Shown in pieces: positions 8,443 through 16,367 of a stretch of DNA of 64,000 bases (positions within the stretch are counted from its first letter, which is position 1; each line of letters starts with the position of its first letter). The position numbers were made by a program, and so were the translations under genes. The stretch lies in assembly GCA_035448545.1 (NCBI GenBank), contig DAOTJE010000014.1, positions 53,243 to 117,242 on the forward strand, given 5' to 3'. Under the pieces are notes generated by a model that was not told where the DNA came from, did no database searches, and was given only the letters and a program-made list of their open reading frames with translations. The DNA is from Anaerobaca sp035448545 (GTDB taxonomy: Bacteria > Planctomycetota > Phycisphaerae > Sedimentisphaerales > Anaerobacaceae).

Positions 8443-10229
8443 TGACGGACAGGTCACTACAGATTCCCGCCAATGAGCCGAGCCTTGCATGCCGGACCGC
8501 TCGCACGACGGCCAAGGTCGCCGGCGCGTTCTCGCTGATCTTCCTGACGTTGCTCGTCGCCAACTTCATCGGCACCAGCGTGATCGGGCCGCGGCGCGAG
8601 AACCGCCTGACCGCGATGAAGGCGCAGCTTCGCGAAGGTGAGGCGACAGAGGAGAAGCTGTCGGAGATTCGTCAGTTGGACCTTCGCATTCGGCGTGACC
8701 GAGTCTGGCGGCTGAATTTCGCGCACAAGACCAGCCATGCCCTTCTGGCCAGTATCGTCGTGTTCTTCGTCGCCGGCAAGCTGGCGCGCGTGCTGAACAA
8801 GCGGCTCCCGAAACCCGAGCATGCTCCGGACGCGGGCGTCCAGCAGATTCGCGAGGCCCGCAGCGCCCGCTGGACGGTTACCGCGGGACTGGTCATCCTG
8901 GGGGGTATCATCGCGGTGTTTGTGACGAACGAGGCGCCGCTGGCATTCGTCGGTGCCAAAGGTACGGAGGCTTCTCCTGTCGCGATCGTGGAGCCCAACG
9001 AAACAGGACCTTCCTATGCGTCGATGGAGGAGAAACGTGTCCAGTGGCACCGCTTCCGCGGTCCGGGCGGGGGCGGCGTGAGCCTGTTCACCAACATTCC
9101 CACCGAGTGGGACGGCAAGACCGGCAAGGGCATTGCGTGGAAGACTCCGGTGCCGCTGGCCGGGAACAACTCGCCGATTGTGTGGAACGACCGCGTTTTT
9201 CTCAGCGGCGCGACAGAGACCAAGCAGGAGGTCTACTGCTTCGATGCCGCTTCGGGCCGGCTGCTCTGGACGGGCGACGTTCCGATTTCGCCGGTGGCGA
9301 TCGCGACGAAGATCGAGGTGATGGAGGATACCGGCCGATCCGCTTCGACCATGGCCACCGACGGCAGGCGCGTCTATGCGATCTTTGCGACCGGCGACAT
9401 TGCCGCCTTCGACTTCGGCGGCCGCCGGCTCTGGTACAAGAGTCTGGGCGTGCCGGAAAGCGCCTACGGCTATGCGTCCTCACTGGAGACGTATCAGGAC
9501 CGCGTGATCGTTCAGTACGATCAGGGTGACGGCAGCGAGGACAAATCCCGCCTTTACGCGCTGGACGGCGCTTCGGGCCGAGTCGTGTGGGAAGCCAAAC
9601 GGGACGTGCCGAATTCCTGGACCTCGCCCATTGTGGTGGAGGTCGGGGGCGCGCCGCAGCTGATTACCCTGACCGATCCCTGGCTGCTGGCCAACAACCC
9701 GGTCGACGGCGCCGAGATCTGGCGGGCCGAGTGTGCCGGCGGCGACGTGGCGCCTTCGCCGATCTACGCGGGAGGACTGGTGCTGGCGGTCGAGCCGTAC
9801 AGTCACCTGGTTGCAGTCAAGCCCACCGGACAAGGGGACGTTACCAAGACCCACGTTGCCTGGACGATGGACGAAGGGGGCCCAGACATCTGCAGCCCGG
9901 TCGGCAACGACCAGTACGTGTACCTGCTCGAAGGATCAGGGCTGTTGATCTGCTGTAGCGTGGCCGACGGCAAGAAGGTCTTCGACCACGACCTGCGGAC
10001 CGACTTCATGGCTTCGCCGAGCATCGTGGGCGACAAGATCTATCTTCTGAGCGCTGACGGGATCATGTACATCGGCCGGGTGGGGCCCGAATACAAGGAA
10101 CTGGCGAAGTGCGAGCTGGGTGAGAAATGCCACGCGTCCCCCGCGTTTGTGGACGGGCGCATCTACATCCGCGGGCTGGAGAATCTGTGGTGCATCGGCG
10201 GACCGACCGCCGTCGGAAAACCAGACTAA
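8442..10229 (+). CDS. Membrane protein with C-terminal PQQ-like propeller
   Basis: The 595-residue product overlaps the preceding stop by ATGA. Three hydrophobic segments (about 27-49, 100-116 and 147-165) with a charged linker precede a PQQ-like propeller that begins near 200 with WHRFRGPGGGG. Blades carry motifs such as FDAASGRLLW and LDGASGRVVW. Such fusions of helices and a propeller occur beside NapH-like proteins and may anchor or sense the periplasmic redox complex (inference). The propeller should lie outside the cytoplasmic membrane. No catalytic residues can be identified, and PQQ binding is not established. Confidence 0.8.
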   Translation: MTDRSLQIPANEPSLACRTARTTAKVAGAFSLIFLTLLVANFIGTSVIGPRRENRLTAMKAQLREGEATEEKLSEIRQLDLRIRRDRVWRLNFAHKTSHALLASIVVFFVAGKLARVLNKRLPKPEHAPDAGVQQIREARSARWTVTAGLVILGGIIAVFVTNEAPLAFVGAKGTEASPVAIVEPNETGPSYASMEEKRVQWHRFRGPGGGGVSLFTNIPTEWDGKTGKGIAWKTPVPLAGNNSPIVWNDRVFLSGATETKQEVYCFDAASGRLLWTGDVPISPVAIATKIEVMEDTGRSASTMATDGRRVYAIFATGDIAAFDFGGRRLWYKSLGVPESAYGYASSLETYQDRVIVQYDQGDGSEDKSRLYALDGASGRVVWEAKRDVPNSWTSPIVVEVGGAPQLITLTDPWLLANNPVDGAEIWRAECAGGDVAPSPIYAGGLVLAVEPYSHLVAVKPTGQGDVTKTHVAWTMDEGGPDICSPVGNDQYVYLLEGSGLLICCSVADGKKVFDHDLRTDFMASPSIVGDKIYLLSADGIMYIGRVGPEYKELAKCELGEKCHASPAFVDGRIYIRGLENLWCIGGPTAVGKPD

Positions 10230-10239
10230 TCGAGCGCTT

Positions 10240-12591
10240 ATGGAAGAACTGGATCTGAAATTTGTCGATCAAACCGTTGCGCGTGTCGGCACGGGCGCCG
10301 AGAAGGTGCTGGAGATTCTCCAGGCCCTTCAGACGTACTACGGCTATCTCCCCACCGAGGCGCTTCAACGGGTCTGCGCCCTGACGGAGATCACGCCGGC
10401 GACGATCACCGGCGTCTCGACCTTCTACGATCAGTTCCGCCACCGGCCGGCAGGCAAGCACATCATTCACGTATGTGTGGGTACCGCCTGTCACGTCAAG
10501 GGCGCCGACCAGGTGTACGAGGAGTTCCTTCGCTATCTCGGTATTCCCGAGGGTGAAGATACCGATGCGCAGAAGCTGTTCACCGTGGAGAAGATCGCGT
10601 GCCTGGGCTGCTGCACGCTGGCTCCGGCGGTGCAGATCGACGACGTGACGTATGGCCATCTGACGCGAGAGACGGTCCCCAAGGTGCTGAGCGACTTTCT
10701 CAGGCACGCCGACGCCAAGGCCGCTCGTCACGGGAAGCGCCGGCGCAAGGGAAAAGCCGGCGCCGTCGGCGAATTGCGCGTGGGGCTCGGTTCCTGCTGC
10801 GTCGCGCGCGGCAGTGGGCGACTCAACGAGGCGCTCGACAGGGCTCTGGCCGAGACGGGCGTCAAGGTGTCCGTCAAGCGCGTCGGTTGTGTGGGCATGT
10901 GCCATCAGACACCTCTGCTGGAGGTGGTCCTGCCGAACGGGGAATCGTCTCTCTACGCAAGGGTCCAGCCCGAAGATGCCAAGGCCATCGTCCTGAGGCA
11001 CTTCGGCACGCGTGGTCCGGTTCGGAAGGTGCGAACGAAAGTCTCTCGGGTACTCGACCGTCTGCTGACCGACGAGAACTCCGAACCGGTGACGCGCTAC
11101 TCGATTCACGTTCGCGACCGGGCGGTTTCGGACTTTCTCGGTCATCAAATTCATATCGCCACCGAGCACTGCGGCCAAATCGATCCGACCGACCTCGACG
11201 AGTACCTGGCCCATGATGGATTCCAGGCGCTGGAGAAGAGTCTTCGCGAGTTCGGGCCGGAGGAAGTGATCGCCCAGATCGAGAAGAGCGGCCTGCGAGG
11301 CCGGGGCGGCGCCGGCTTCCCGACGCACCTGAAGTGGTCGGCCGTGCGGGCCCAGGAGGCGGAGATCAAGTACATCGTCTGCAACGGCGATGAGGGCGAT
11401 CCCGGCGCGTTCATGGACCGGATGTTGATGGAGTCGTATCCATACCGGATTCTCGAAGGAATGGCCATCGCGGCACGCTGCGTCGGCGCGAAGGAAGGAT
11501 TCCTCTACATTCGCGCGGAGTACCCCCTGGCGATCCGACGGGTCAACGAGGCGATCGAGAAGTGCGCCGATCGCGGGTATCTCGGCGACCATATTCTGGG
11601 CAGCGACTTCTCGCTGCGCCTGAAGATCGTCGCGGGTGCCGGTGCGTTCGTGTGCGGGGAAGAGACGGCTTTGATGGCGAGCATTGAGGGCCGTCGCGGC
11701 ATGCCCAGGCTGCGTCCGCCATACCCGGCGGTGAAGGGGCTGTGGTCCCGGCCCACGCTGATCAATAACGTCGAGACGTATGCCGCGGTGCCGTGGATTC
11801 TACGAAACGGCGCCGACGCCTACGCTGCCATCGGCACAGACAAGAGCAAGGGCACGAAGGTCTTCGCGCTGGCGGGCAAGGTTGCACGCGGTGGCCTGAT
11901 CGAAGTGCCGATGGGTATTTCGATCCGGCAGATCGTGGAGGAGATCGGGGGCGGTGTTGCCGGCGGCCTCAAGTTCAAAGCGGTTCAGGTGGGCGGTCCT
12001 TCCGGCGGATGCATTCCCGTCGGGTCGGACAATCTCTCGATCGATTACGAATCGCTGACCGCCGCCGGGGCGATGATGGGCTCGGGCGGTCTGGTCGTGC
12101 TGGACGAGACCGACTGCATGGTCGATATCGCGCGGTACTTCCTGCAGTTTACGCAAAATCAGTCGTGTGGTAAGTGCACTTTCTGTCGGATCGGTACCCG
12201 CCGGATGCTCGACATCCTCGACCGGCTCTGCGCCGGAGAAGGCAGGGTCGACGATCTGGACGAGCTGCAGCACCTGGCGGAGATGGTCAAGAAAGGCAGC
12301 CTCTGCGGTCTTGGTAAGACGGCGCCCAACCCGGTACTGTCGACCCTGCGGTACTTCCGCGACGAATACGAGGCCCACATCCGGAAGCGTTGCCCGGCCG
12401 GAAAGTGCAAGGCCCTCATCGCGTACTCGATCACGGACGACTGCATCGGCTGCACGATCTGCGTCCAGCACTGCCCGACCGGCGCGATCGAGATGAAACC
12501 CTACGAGAAGCACGAAATCGATCCTAACAAATGCGTTCGGTGCGGGACCTGCAAGAGCGTTTGCCCGGCCGCCGCAATCCGAGTGGAATAA
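10240..12591 (+). CDS. Fused HndA/NuoE - HndC/NuoF NADH-oxidising iron-sulfur flavoprotein
   Basis: One 783-residue chain joins subunits that are usually separate. Residues 1-160 form a NuoE/HndA thioredoxin-like 2Fe-2S domain (Cys near 79, 84, 121 and 125). About 183-265 is a second 2Fe-2S thioredoxin-like domain as at the N-terminus of HndC/HydB. About 290-700 is the NuoF core, with the NADH/FMN motif GRGGAGFPTHLKW, GDEGDPGAFMDR and the cluster motif SCGKCTFCRIGTRR. The C-terminus adds two 4Fe-4S motifs (CIGCTICVQHCP, CVRCGTCKSVCP). These architectures exchange electrons between NAD(H), flavin and ferredoxin, including in electron-bifurcating Hyd/Hnd complexes. The next gene follows by 2 bases; no H-cluster subunit is present. 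Cytoplasmic. Confidence 0.93.
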   Translation: MEELDLKFVDQTVARVGTGAEKVLEILQALQTYYGYLPTEALQRVCALTEITPATITGVSTFYDQFRHRPAGKHIIHVCVGTACHVKGADQVYEEFLRYLGIPEGEDTDAQKLFTVEKIACLGCCTLAPAVQIDDVTYGHLTRETVPKVLSDFLRHADAKAARHGKRRRKGKAGAVGELRVGLGSCCVARGSGRLNEALDRALAETGVKVSVKRVGCVGMCHQTPLLEVVLPNGESSLYARVQPEDAKAIVLRHFGTRGPVRKVRTKVSRVLDRLLTDENSEPVTRYSIHVRDRAVSDFLGHQIHIATEHCGQIDPTDLDEYLAHDGFQALEKSLREFGPEEVIAQIEKSGLRGRGGAGFPTHLKWSAVRAQEAEIKYIVCNGDEGDPGAFMDRMLMESYPYRILEGMAIAARCVGAKEGFLYIRAEYPLAIRRVNEAIEKCADRGYLGDHILGSDFSLRLKIVAGAGAFVCGEETALMASIEGRRGMPRLRPPYPAVKGLWSRPTLINNVETYAAVPWILRNGADAYAAIGTDKSKGTKVFALAGKVARGGLIEVPMGISIRQIVEEIGGGVAGGLKFKAVQVGGPSGGCIPVGSDNLSIDYESLTAAGAMMGSGGLVVLDETDCMVDIARYFLQFTQNQSCGKCTFCRIGTRRMLDILDRLCAGEGRVDDLDELQHLAEMVKKGSLCGLGKTAPNPVLSTLRYFRDEYEAHIRKRCPAGKCKALIAYSITDDCIGCTICVQHCPTGAIEMKPYEKHEIDPNKCVRCGTCKSVCPAAAIRVE

Positions 12592-12593
12592 CC

Positions 12594-14171
12594 ATGCCCA
12601 GGATTACGATAGACGGTCGTGAGGTGGAGGTGGACGCCGGCGCGACGATTCTCGATGCCGCCCGCAAGCTCGGGATCGAGATTCCCACGATGTGTTACCT
12701 GCGGGGCCACGACGCAACCACCAGTTGCATGGTCTGTGTGGTGAAGGTGGTCGGCGGCAACGGGCTGGTGCCTGCCTGCGGCACGCCGGTGCGAGATGGA
12801 ATGCAGGTAGAGAGCACCAGCGAAGAGGTGTTCGACGCAAGGAGATCGGCGCTGGAACTGCTGCTGAGCGATCACGTGGGCGACTGTGTCGGGCCCTGCG
12901 TGGTGGGCTGTCCGGCCCACATGAATATCCCGCAGATGATCCGGCAGATCGCCGCCGGCCAACTGGCGGATGCGATCGCAACGGTCAAGCGGGACATCGC
13001 GCTGCCGGCGGTGCTGGGGCGCATCTGCCCGGCGCCGTGCGAAAACGTCTGCCGGCGGGCGCAGCATGACCAGGCGGTTTCGATCTGCCTGCTCAAGCGT
13101 CACGTGGCCGACGTCGACCTCAGCAGCGAGGTACCCTACGCGCCGAAGTGCGCTGCGCCCAAGGGCAAGCGCGTAGCGATCATCGGCGCCGGGCCTGCGG
13201 GTCTGGCGGCGGCGTATTATCTCCAGCAGGAGGGTTTCGGCTGTGTGGTCGTTGATGAACACGATGAGCCGGGTGGGATGCTGCGGTACGGCGTGCCGGA
13301 GAGCGAACTGCCGCACGACATTCTGAAAGCCGAGATCGCGCAGATCGAGAAACTCGGCGTGCGATTCCGGCTCGGCATCCGCGTCGGCCAGGCCATCTCG
13401 ATGGAGGAGGTGCGCAAGCAGTTCGACGCCGTGTTCGTGGCCGTTGGCGAATTGAAGGAAGGCGACGCCGAAGCACTCCGGTTCGCAGCGGCCGACAAGA
13501 TCAAGGTGGACGGCACTACGTATGCGACCGACCTGCCGGGCGTGTTCGCCGGGGGCGATGCAGTTCGCCGGCGGCGAATGACCGTGCGTGCGGTCGCCGA
13601 CGGAAAGGAGGCGGCACGCTCGATTGCCCAGTACCTCAGCGGGCAGGAGGTGGTCGGTCCCGAGAAGCGGTTCAACAGCCGCATGGGCAAGCTCACGGAA
13701 TCCGAGCTGTCCATCTTCCTGCAATCGGCCAGTTCGGAACCGCGAACCAAGCCATTCGGTATCGCCAGCACGTTCAGCGTGGACGAGGCCCGCGCCGAAT
13801 CGCTCCGTTGCCTTCGCTGCGATTGCCGCAAGCCCGATGCGTGCCTGCTGAGACGGTATGCCCAGGCCTACGGCGCCCGGCAGAACCGGTACAAGGCGGA
13901 CCGGCGGCTCTTCGTTCAGCGGACACAACACCCCGACGTAATCTACGAGCCGGGCAAGTGCATCGACTGCGGCATCTGCATCCAGATCGCCTCGGAGGCC
14001 GGCGAGGCGTTGGGCCTGACGTTCGTCGGTCGCGGGTTCGACGTTCGCGTGGCGGTCCCGTTCGACGGAACGCTTGCGGACGGATTGCGCGTGGCGGCTG
14101 AGCGATGCGTGGCCGCCTGTCCGACCGGTGCACTGGCCTTCAAGGATGGCAAAGAGCCTCCGTCCGCATGA
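12594..14171 (+). CDS. 2Fe-2S / GltD-like flavoprotein without the NAD(P)-binding domain
   Basis: This 525-residue protein begins with a plant-type 2Fe-2S domain (Cys34, 45, 48 and 62), as at the N-terminus of NuoG or HydA. A DPYD/GltD-like cysteine region follows (CVGPCVVGCP and CPAPCENVC). Then comes an FAD Rossmann segment with GAGPAG near 196-201 and the closing FAD motif TDLPGVFAGGD near 312-322. Only about 30 residues separate the end of the first FAD half (VAVGE) from TDLPG, where family members normally carry an NAD(P)-binding domain of over 100 residues. More cysteines (CLRCDC, CIDCGIC, CVAACP) close the chain. With the fused HndA/HndC it probably forms a flavin-based electron-transfer complex receiving NADH electrons from its partner (inference). 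Confidence 0.85.
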   Translation: MPRITIDGREVEVDAGATILDAARKLGIEIPTMCYLRGHDATTSCMVCVVKVVGGNGLVPACGTPVRDGMQVESTSEEVFDARRSALELLLSDHVGDCVGPCVVGCPAHMNIPQMIRQIAAGQLADAIATVKRDIALPAVLGRICPAPCENVCRRAQHDQAVSICLLKRHVADVDLSSEVPYAPKCAAPKGKRVAIIGAGPAGLAAAYYLQQEGFGCVVVDEHDEPGGMLRYGVPESELPHDILKAEIAQIEKLGVRFRLGIRVGQAISMEEVRKQFDAVFVAVGELKEGDAEALRFAAADKIKVDGTTYATDLPGVFAGGDAVRRRRMTVRAVADGKEAARSIAQYLSGQEVVGPEKRFNSRMGKLTESELSIFLQSASSEPRTKPFGIASTFSVDEARAESLRCLRCDCRKPDACLLRRYAQAYGARQNRYKADRRLFVQRTQHPDVIYEPGKCIDCGICIQIASEAGEALGLTFVGRGFDVRVAVPFDGTLADGLRVAAERCVAACPTGALAFKDGKEPPSA

Positions 14172-14223
14172 TGCGGAGGTGCTTCATCGGTGACTCTCTG
14201 GAGGGTACGCTATGCTCGCTATG

Positions 14224-14922
14224 TCAGGACTGCATCCGCAGGACTGTCTCGGCCACGCGACGACCGAGATTCCGGGCGGTCGTCATGCCGTATTCGTCCT
14301 TCGTGACGCCTCCTTCGATGCCGCTCCAGAGGGTGGCGCCGAAGCGGGAGTATGGCCGACCGTTGCCCACGACGATCATCTCCTGGCAGAACAGCGAGAC
14401 CTGGACGGACTGGACAGTTGCTTCCTGCCCGCCGTTGCGGGTGCCGCCGACGGCCAGGACGCCGCCGACCTTGTTGCTCAGCGCCAGGTCATTCTGATAG
14501 AACGCAATGCAGCGATCGAGGAAGGCCTTGCACAACGCGCTCATGTTGCCGAAGTAGACGGGGGTGCCGATGATGATGCCGCGGACGTTCGGGTCGGTGA
14601 GCCTGGGGATCAGCGACGGGAAGTCGTCCTTCTCGCCGGGGTCCAGGGGGATGCCGGCGGCCAGGCTGCCGTTGATTTTCAGTCCCGCCAGTTCGATCAG
14701 CTCGGTTTCGATTCTCGGGCTGACCTTTCCGGCGGCTTCGAGGCAGACTTTCAGCGAGGTGGCGGTCGTCTGGCCCTGCCGGGGGCTGCACGAGATGCCG
14801 ACGATCTTGAGGCCGTTACGCGAAGGTCCTTCCGCTCCTTGGGCAGTCGATGCGACAGCGGCTGCCGTCACTCCGGCGGCAAGGGAATCTCTCACGAAGT
14901 CTCGACGAGTGATGTTTTTCAT
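14224..14922 (-). CDS. Tat-type flavodoxin-like NAD(P)H/FMN oxidoreductase
   Basis: The ATG at 14922 is preceded by AAGGAGAG and opens a twin-arginine leader (ITRRDFVRDSLAAGV). The mature part of this 232-residue protein has the phosphate-binding loop GISCSPRQGQTTA and the GTPVYFGNMSALCKAFLDRC segment of NADPH-dependent FMN reductases and iron-sulfur flavoproteins. Without the clear CxxCxxC motif of true iron-sulfur flavoproteins it is best described as a flavodoxin-fold protein. It would be unusual outside the cytoplasm, though Tat export allows a prefolded flavoprotein. It is divergent from the propeller gene at 15077 and convergent with the flavoprotein gene at 14171. Confidence 0.82.
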   Translation of the reverse strand: MKNITRRDFVRDSLAAGVTAAAVASTAQGAEGPSRNGLKIVGISCSPRQGQTTATSLKVCLEAAGKVSPRIETELIELAGLKINGSLAAGIPLDPGEKDDFPSLIPRLTDPNVRGIIIGTPVYFGNMSALCKAFLDRCIAFYQNDLALSNKVGGVLAVGGTRNGGQEATVQSVQVSLFCQEMIVVGNGRPYSRFGATLWSGIEGGVTKDEYGMTTARNLGRRVAETVLRMQS

Positions 14923-15076
14923 CGGCGCTCTCCTTCTGATTCTGGGTGATAGGCGTGCGACACACTCCGATTCTGGAGGCGGTGCGTATACAATGGAGAT
15001 AGAACGAGCTTGACATTGTGTTGTCGTAGCATCCAAGCATGTTGGCCGAGTTTACCGTTTTTTCAGGAGGATCATT

Positions 15077-16324
15077 ATGAGGTCACAAGCGCGTAGTGCC
15101 TACCAAAATCCGTCGTGGATCTGTCTTGGCATCGGTGTAGCCGTTGTTCTGGAAGCCTTCGGCCCGGCGTACGGCGCCGACTGGCCCAACTATCGTGGTC
15201 CCAACTATGATGGGATCTCAGATGAGACCGGCTGGCGAGCAGTCCTGCCGGAAGGTTCGGCCGTGGAATGGAAGACGTCTCTCGGGTGGGGATTCGCGTC
15301 GATGGCGGTCCGCGACGGATGCGTCTACGCCATGGGCAACGTCGATGGCCGGGATGTGCTCTACTGCCTCGATGCGGCTACCGGGCAGGAGAAGTGGAAG
15401 CAGTCGTATCCCTGTCCCCGGCTCGACAAGAACCATGAGGGTGGTCCGGCGGCCACACCGACCGTGGAGGGCGATTCCGTGTACGTCTTCAGCAAGAACG
15501 GCGATGTTCTGCGCCTTCGGGCCGAGACCGGGCAGGTCGTCTGGCACAAGAGACTGCACGAAGACCCCGGCGTCAAGGAGCTGACGTGGTATTTCTCCGG
15601 CTCGCCGTTGATCGTGGACGATCTGGTGATTCTGAACGCGGGCACCGCGGGCGTGGCGCTGAGCAAGGCCGACGGCCGCGTGGTCTGGCACAACGGTAAG
15701 GATGCCGGCGGTTACGCAACGCCTGTGCCCTATATCCATGCGGGCAAGAAATGCGTCGCACTGTTTGGGTGCCAGCACCTGTTCGGTCTGGAGGCCGCCA
15801 CCGGCAAGATCCTTTGGCGCTTCGAGTGGAAAACGAGCTACGACATCAATTCGGCCGATCCGATCATCGACGGCGACCATATCTTTATCTCGTCGGGGTA
15901 CAACAAGGGCTGCGCCCTGCTGAAGCTCGGCGACGGCAAGGTCACGGAAGTCTACAGCAACAGGAACATGCGAAATCAGTGCAATTGTTCGGTGTTGTGG
16001 AAGGGATACGTCTACGGCTTCGACGGGCAGGTCGGCGGCAGCGGCAAGCTCACCTGCCTCGATCTCGAAACCGGCCAGATCAAGTGGGCCCAGGGTGGAT
16101 TGGGCACCGGCTCACTCATGCTCGCGGACGGCAAGCTGATCGTCCTGGGCGAAAGAGGCAAGCTGGTGATCGCGGAAGCGACGCCCGATGGGTACAAGGA
16201 GTTGGCTTCGGCCGAGATTCTCGATGGCAAGTGCTGGACCGTCCCGGTGTTGGCCAATGGGCGGATTTACGCTCGCAATGCCGCCGGCGACCTGGTCTGC
16301 GTGAATGTGGGCGGCGGCAACTGA
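15077..16324 (+). CDS. Secreted PQQ-like beta-propeller protein
   Basis: The start has an excellent AGGAGG site nine bases upstream. A signal peptide ends near AYG-AD (about residue 34), followed at once by the DWPNYRGPNYDG motif that starts many planctomycete PQQ-like propellers. Blades such as LDAATGQEKW and ADGRVVW recur over the 415 residues, consistent with a periplasmic propeller of about seven to eight blades. Cofactor binding is not shown by these repeats. A second propeller gene follows 43 bases downstream, so they probably form an operon. Confidence 0.83.
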   Translation: MRSQARSAYQNPSWICLGIGVAVVLEAFGPAYGADWPNYRGPNYDGISDETGWRAVLPEGSAVEWKTSLGWGFASMAVRDGCVYAMGNVDGRDVLYCLDAATGQEKWKQSYPCPRLDKNHEGGPAATPTVEGDSVYVFSKNGDVLRLRAETGQVVWHKRLHEDPGVKELTWYFSGSPLIVDDLVILNAGTAGVALSKADGRVVWHNGKDAGGYATPVPYIHAGKKCVALFGCQHLFGLEAATGKILWRFEWKTSYDINSADPIIDGDHIFISSGYNKGCALLKLGDGKVTEVYSNRNMRNQCNCSVLWKGYVYGFDGQVGGSGKLTCLDLETGQIKWAQGGLGTGSLMLADGKLIVLGERGKLVIAEATPDGYKELASAEILDGKCWTVPVLANGRIYARNAAGDLVCVNVGGGN

Positions 16325-16367
16325 TGTCGAGTGAAAGCAGAGCAGGGAGTCTCTTGGGGGGTTCGGC

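Noticed and set aside
10063..11592. Long minus-strand open frame opposite the HndA/HndC fusion
   Set aside because: All Cys, NADH and FMN motifs are on the plus strand; the opposite frame is His/Arg-rich without domains.
14176..14949. Plus-strand open frame opposite the flavodoxin-like gene
   Set aside because: The minus strand has a ribosome site, Tat leader and flavodoxin motifs. The plus frame has none.
15010..15015. TTGACA before the propeller gene at 15077
   Set aside because: No acceptable -10 hexamer lies 15-19 bases downstream, so I do not call a promoter.
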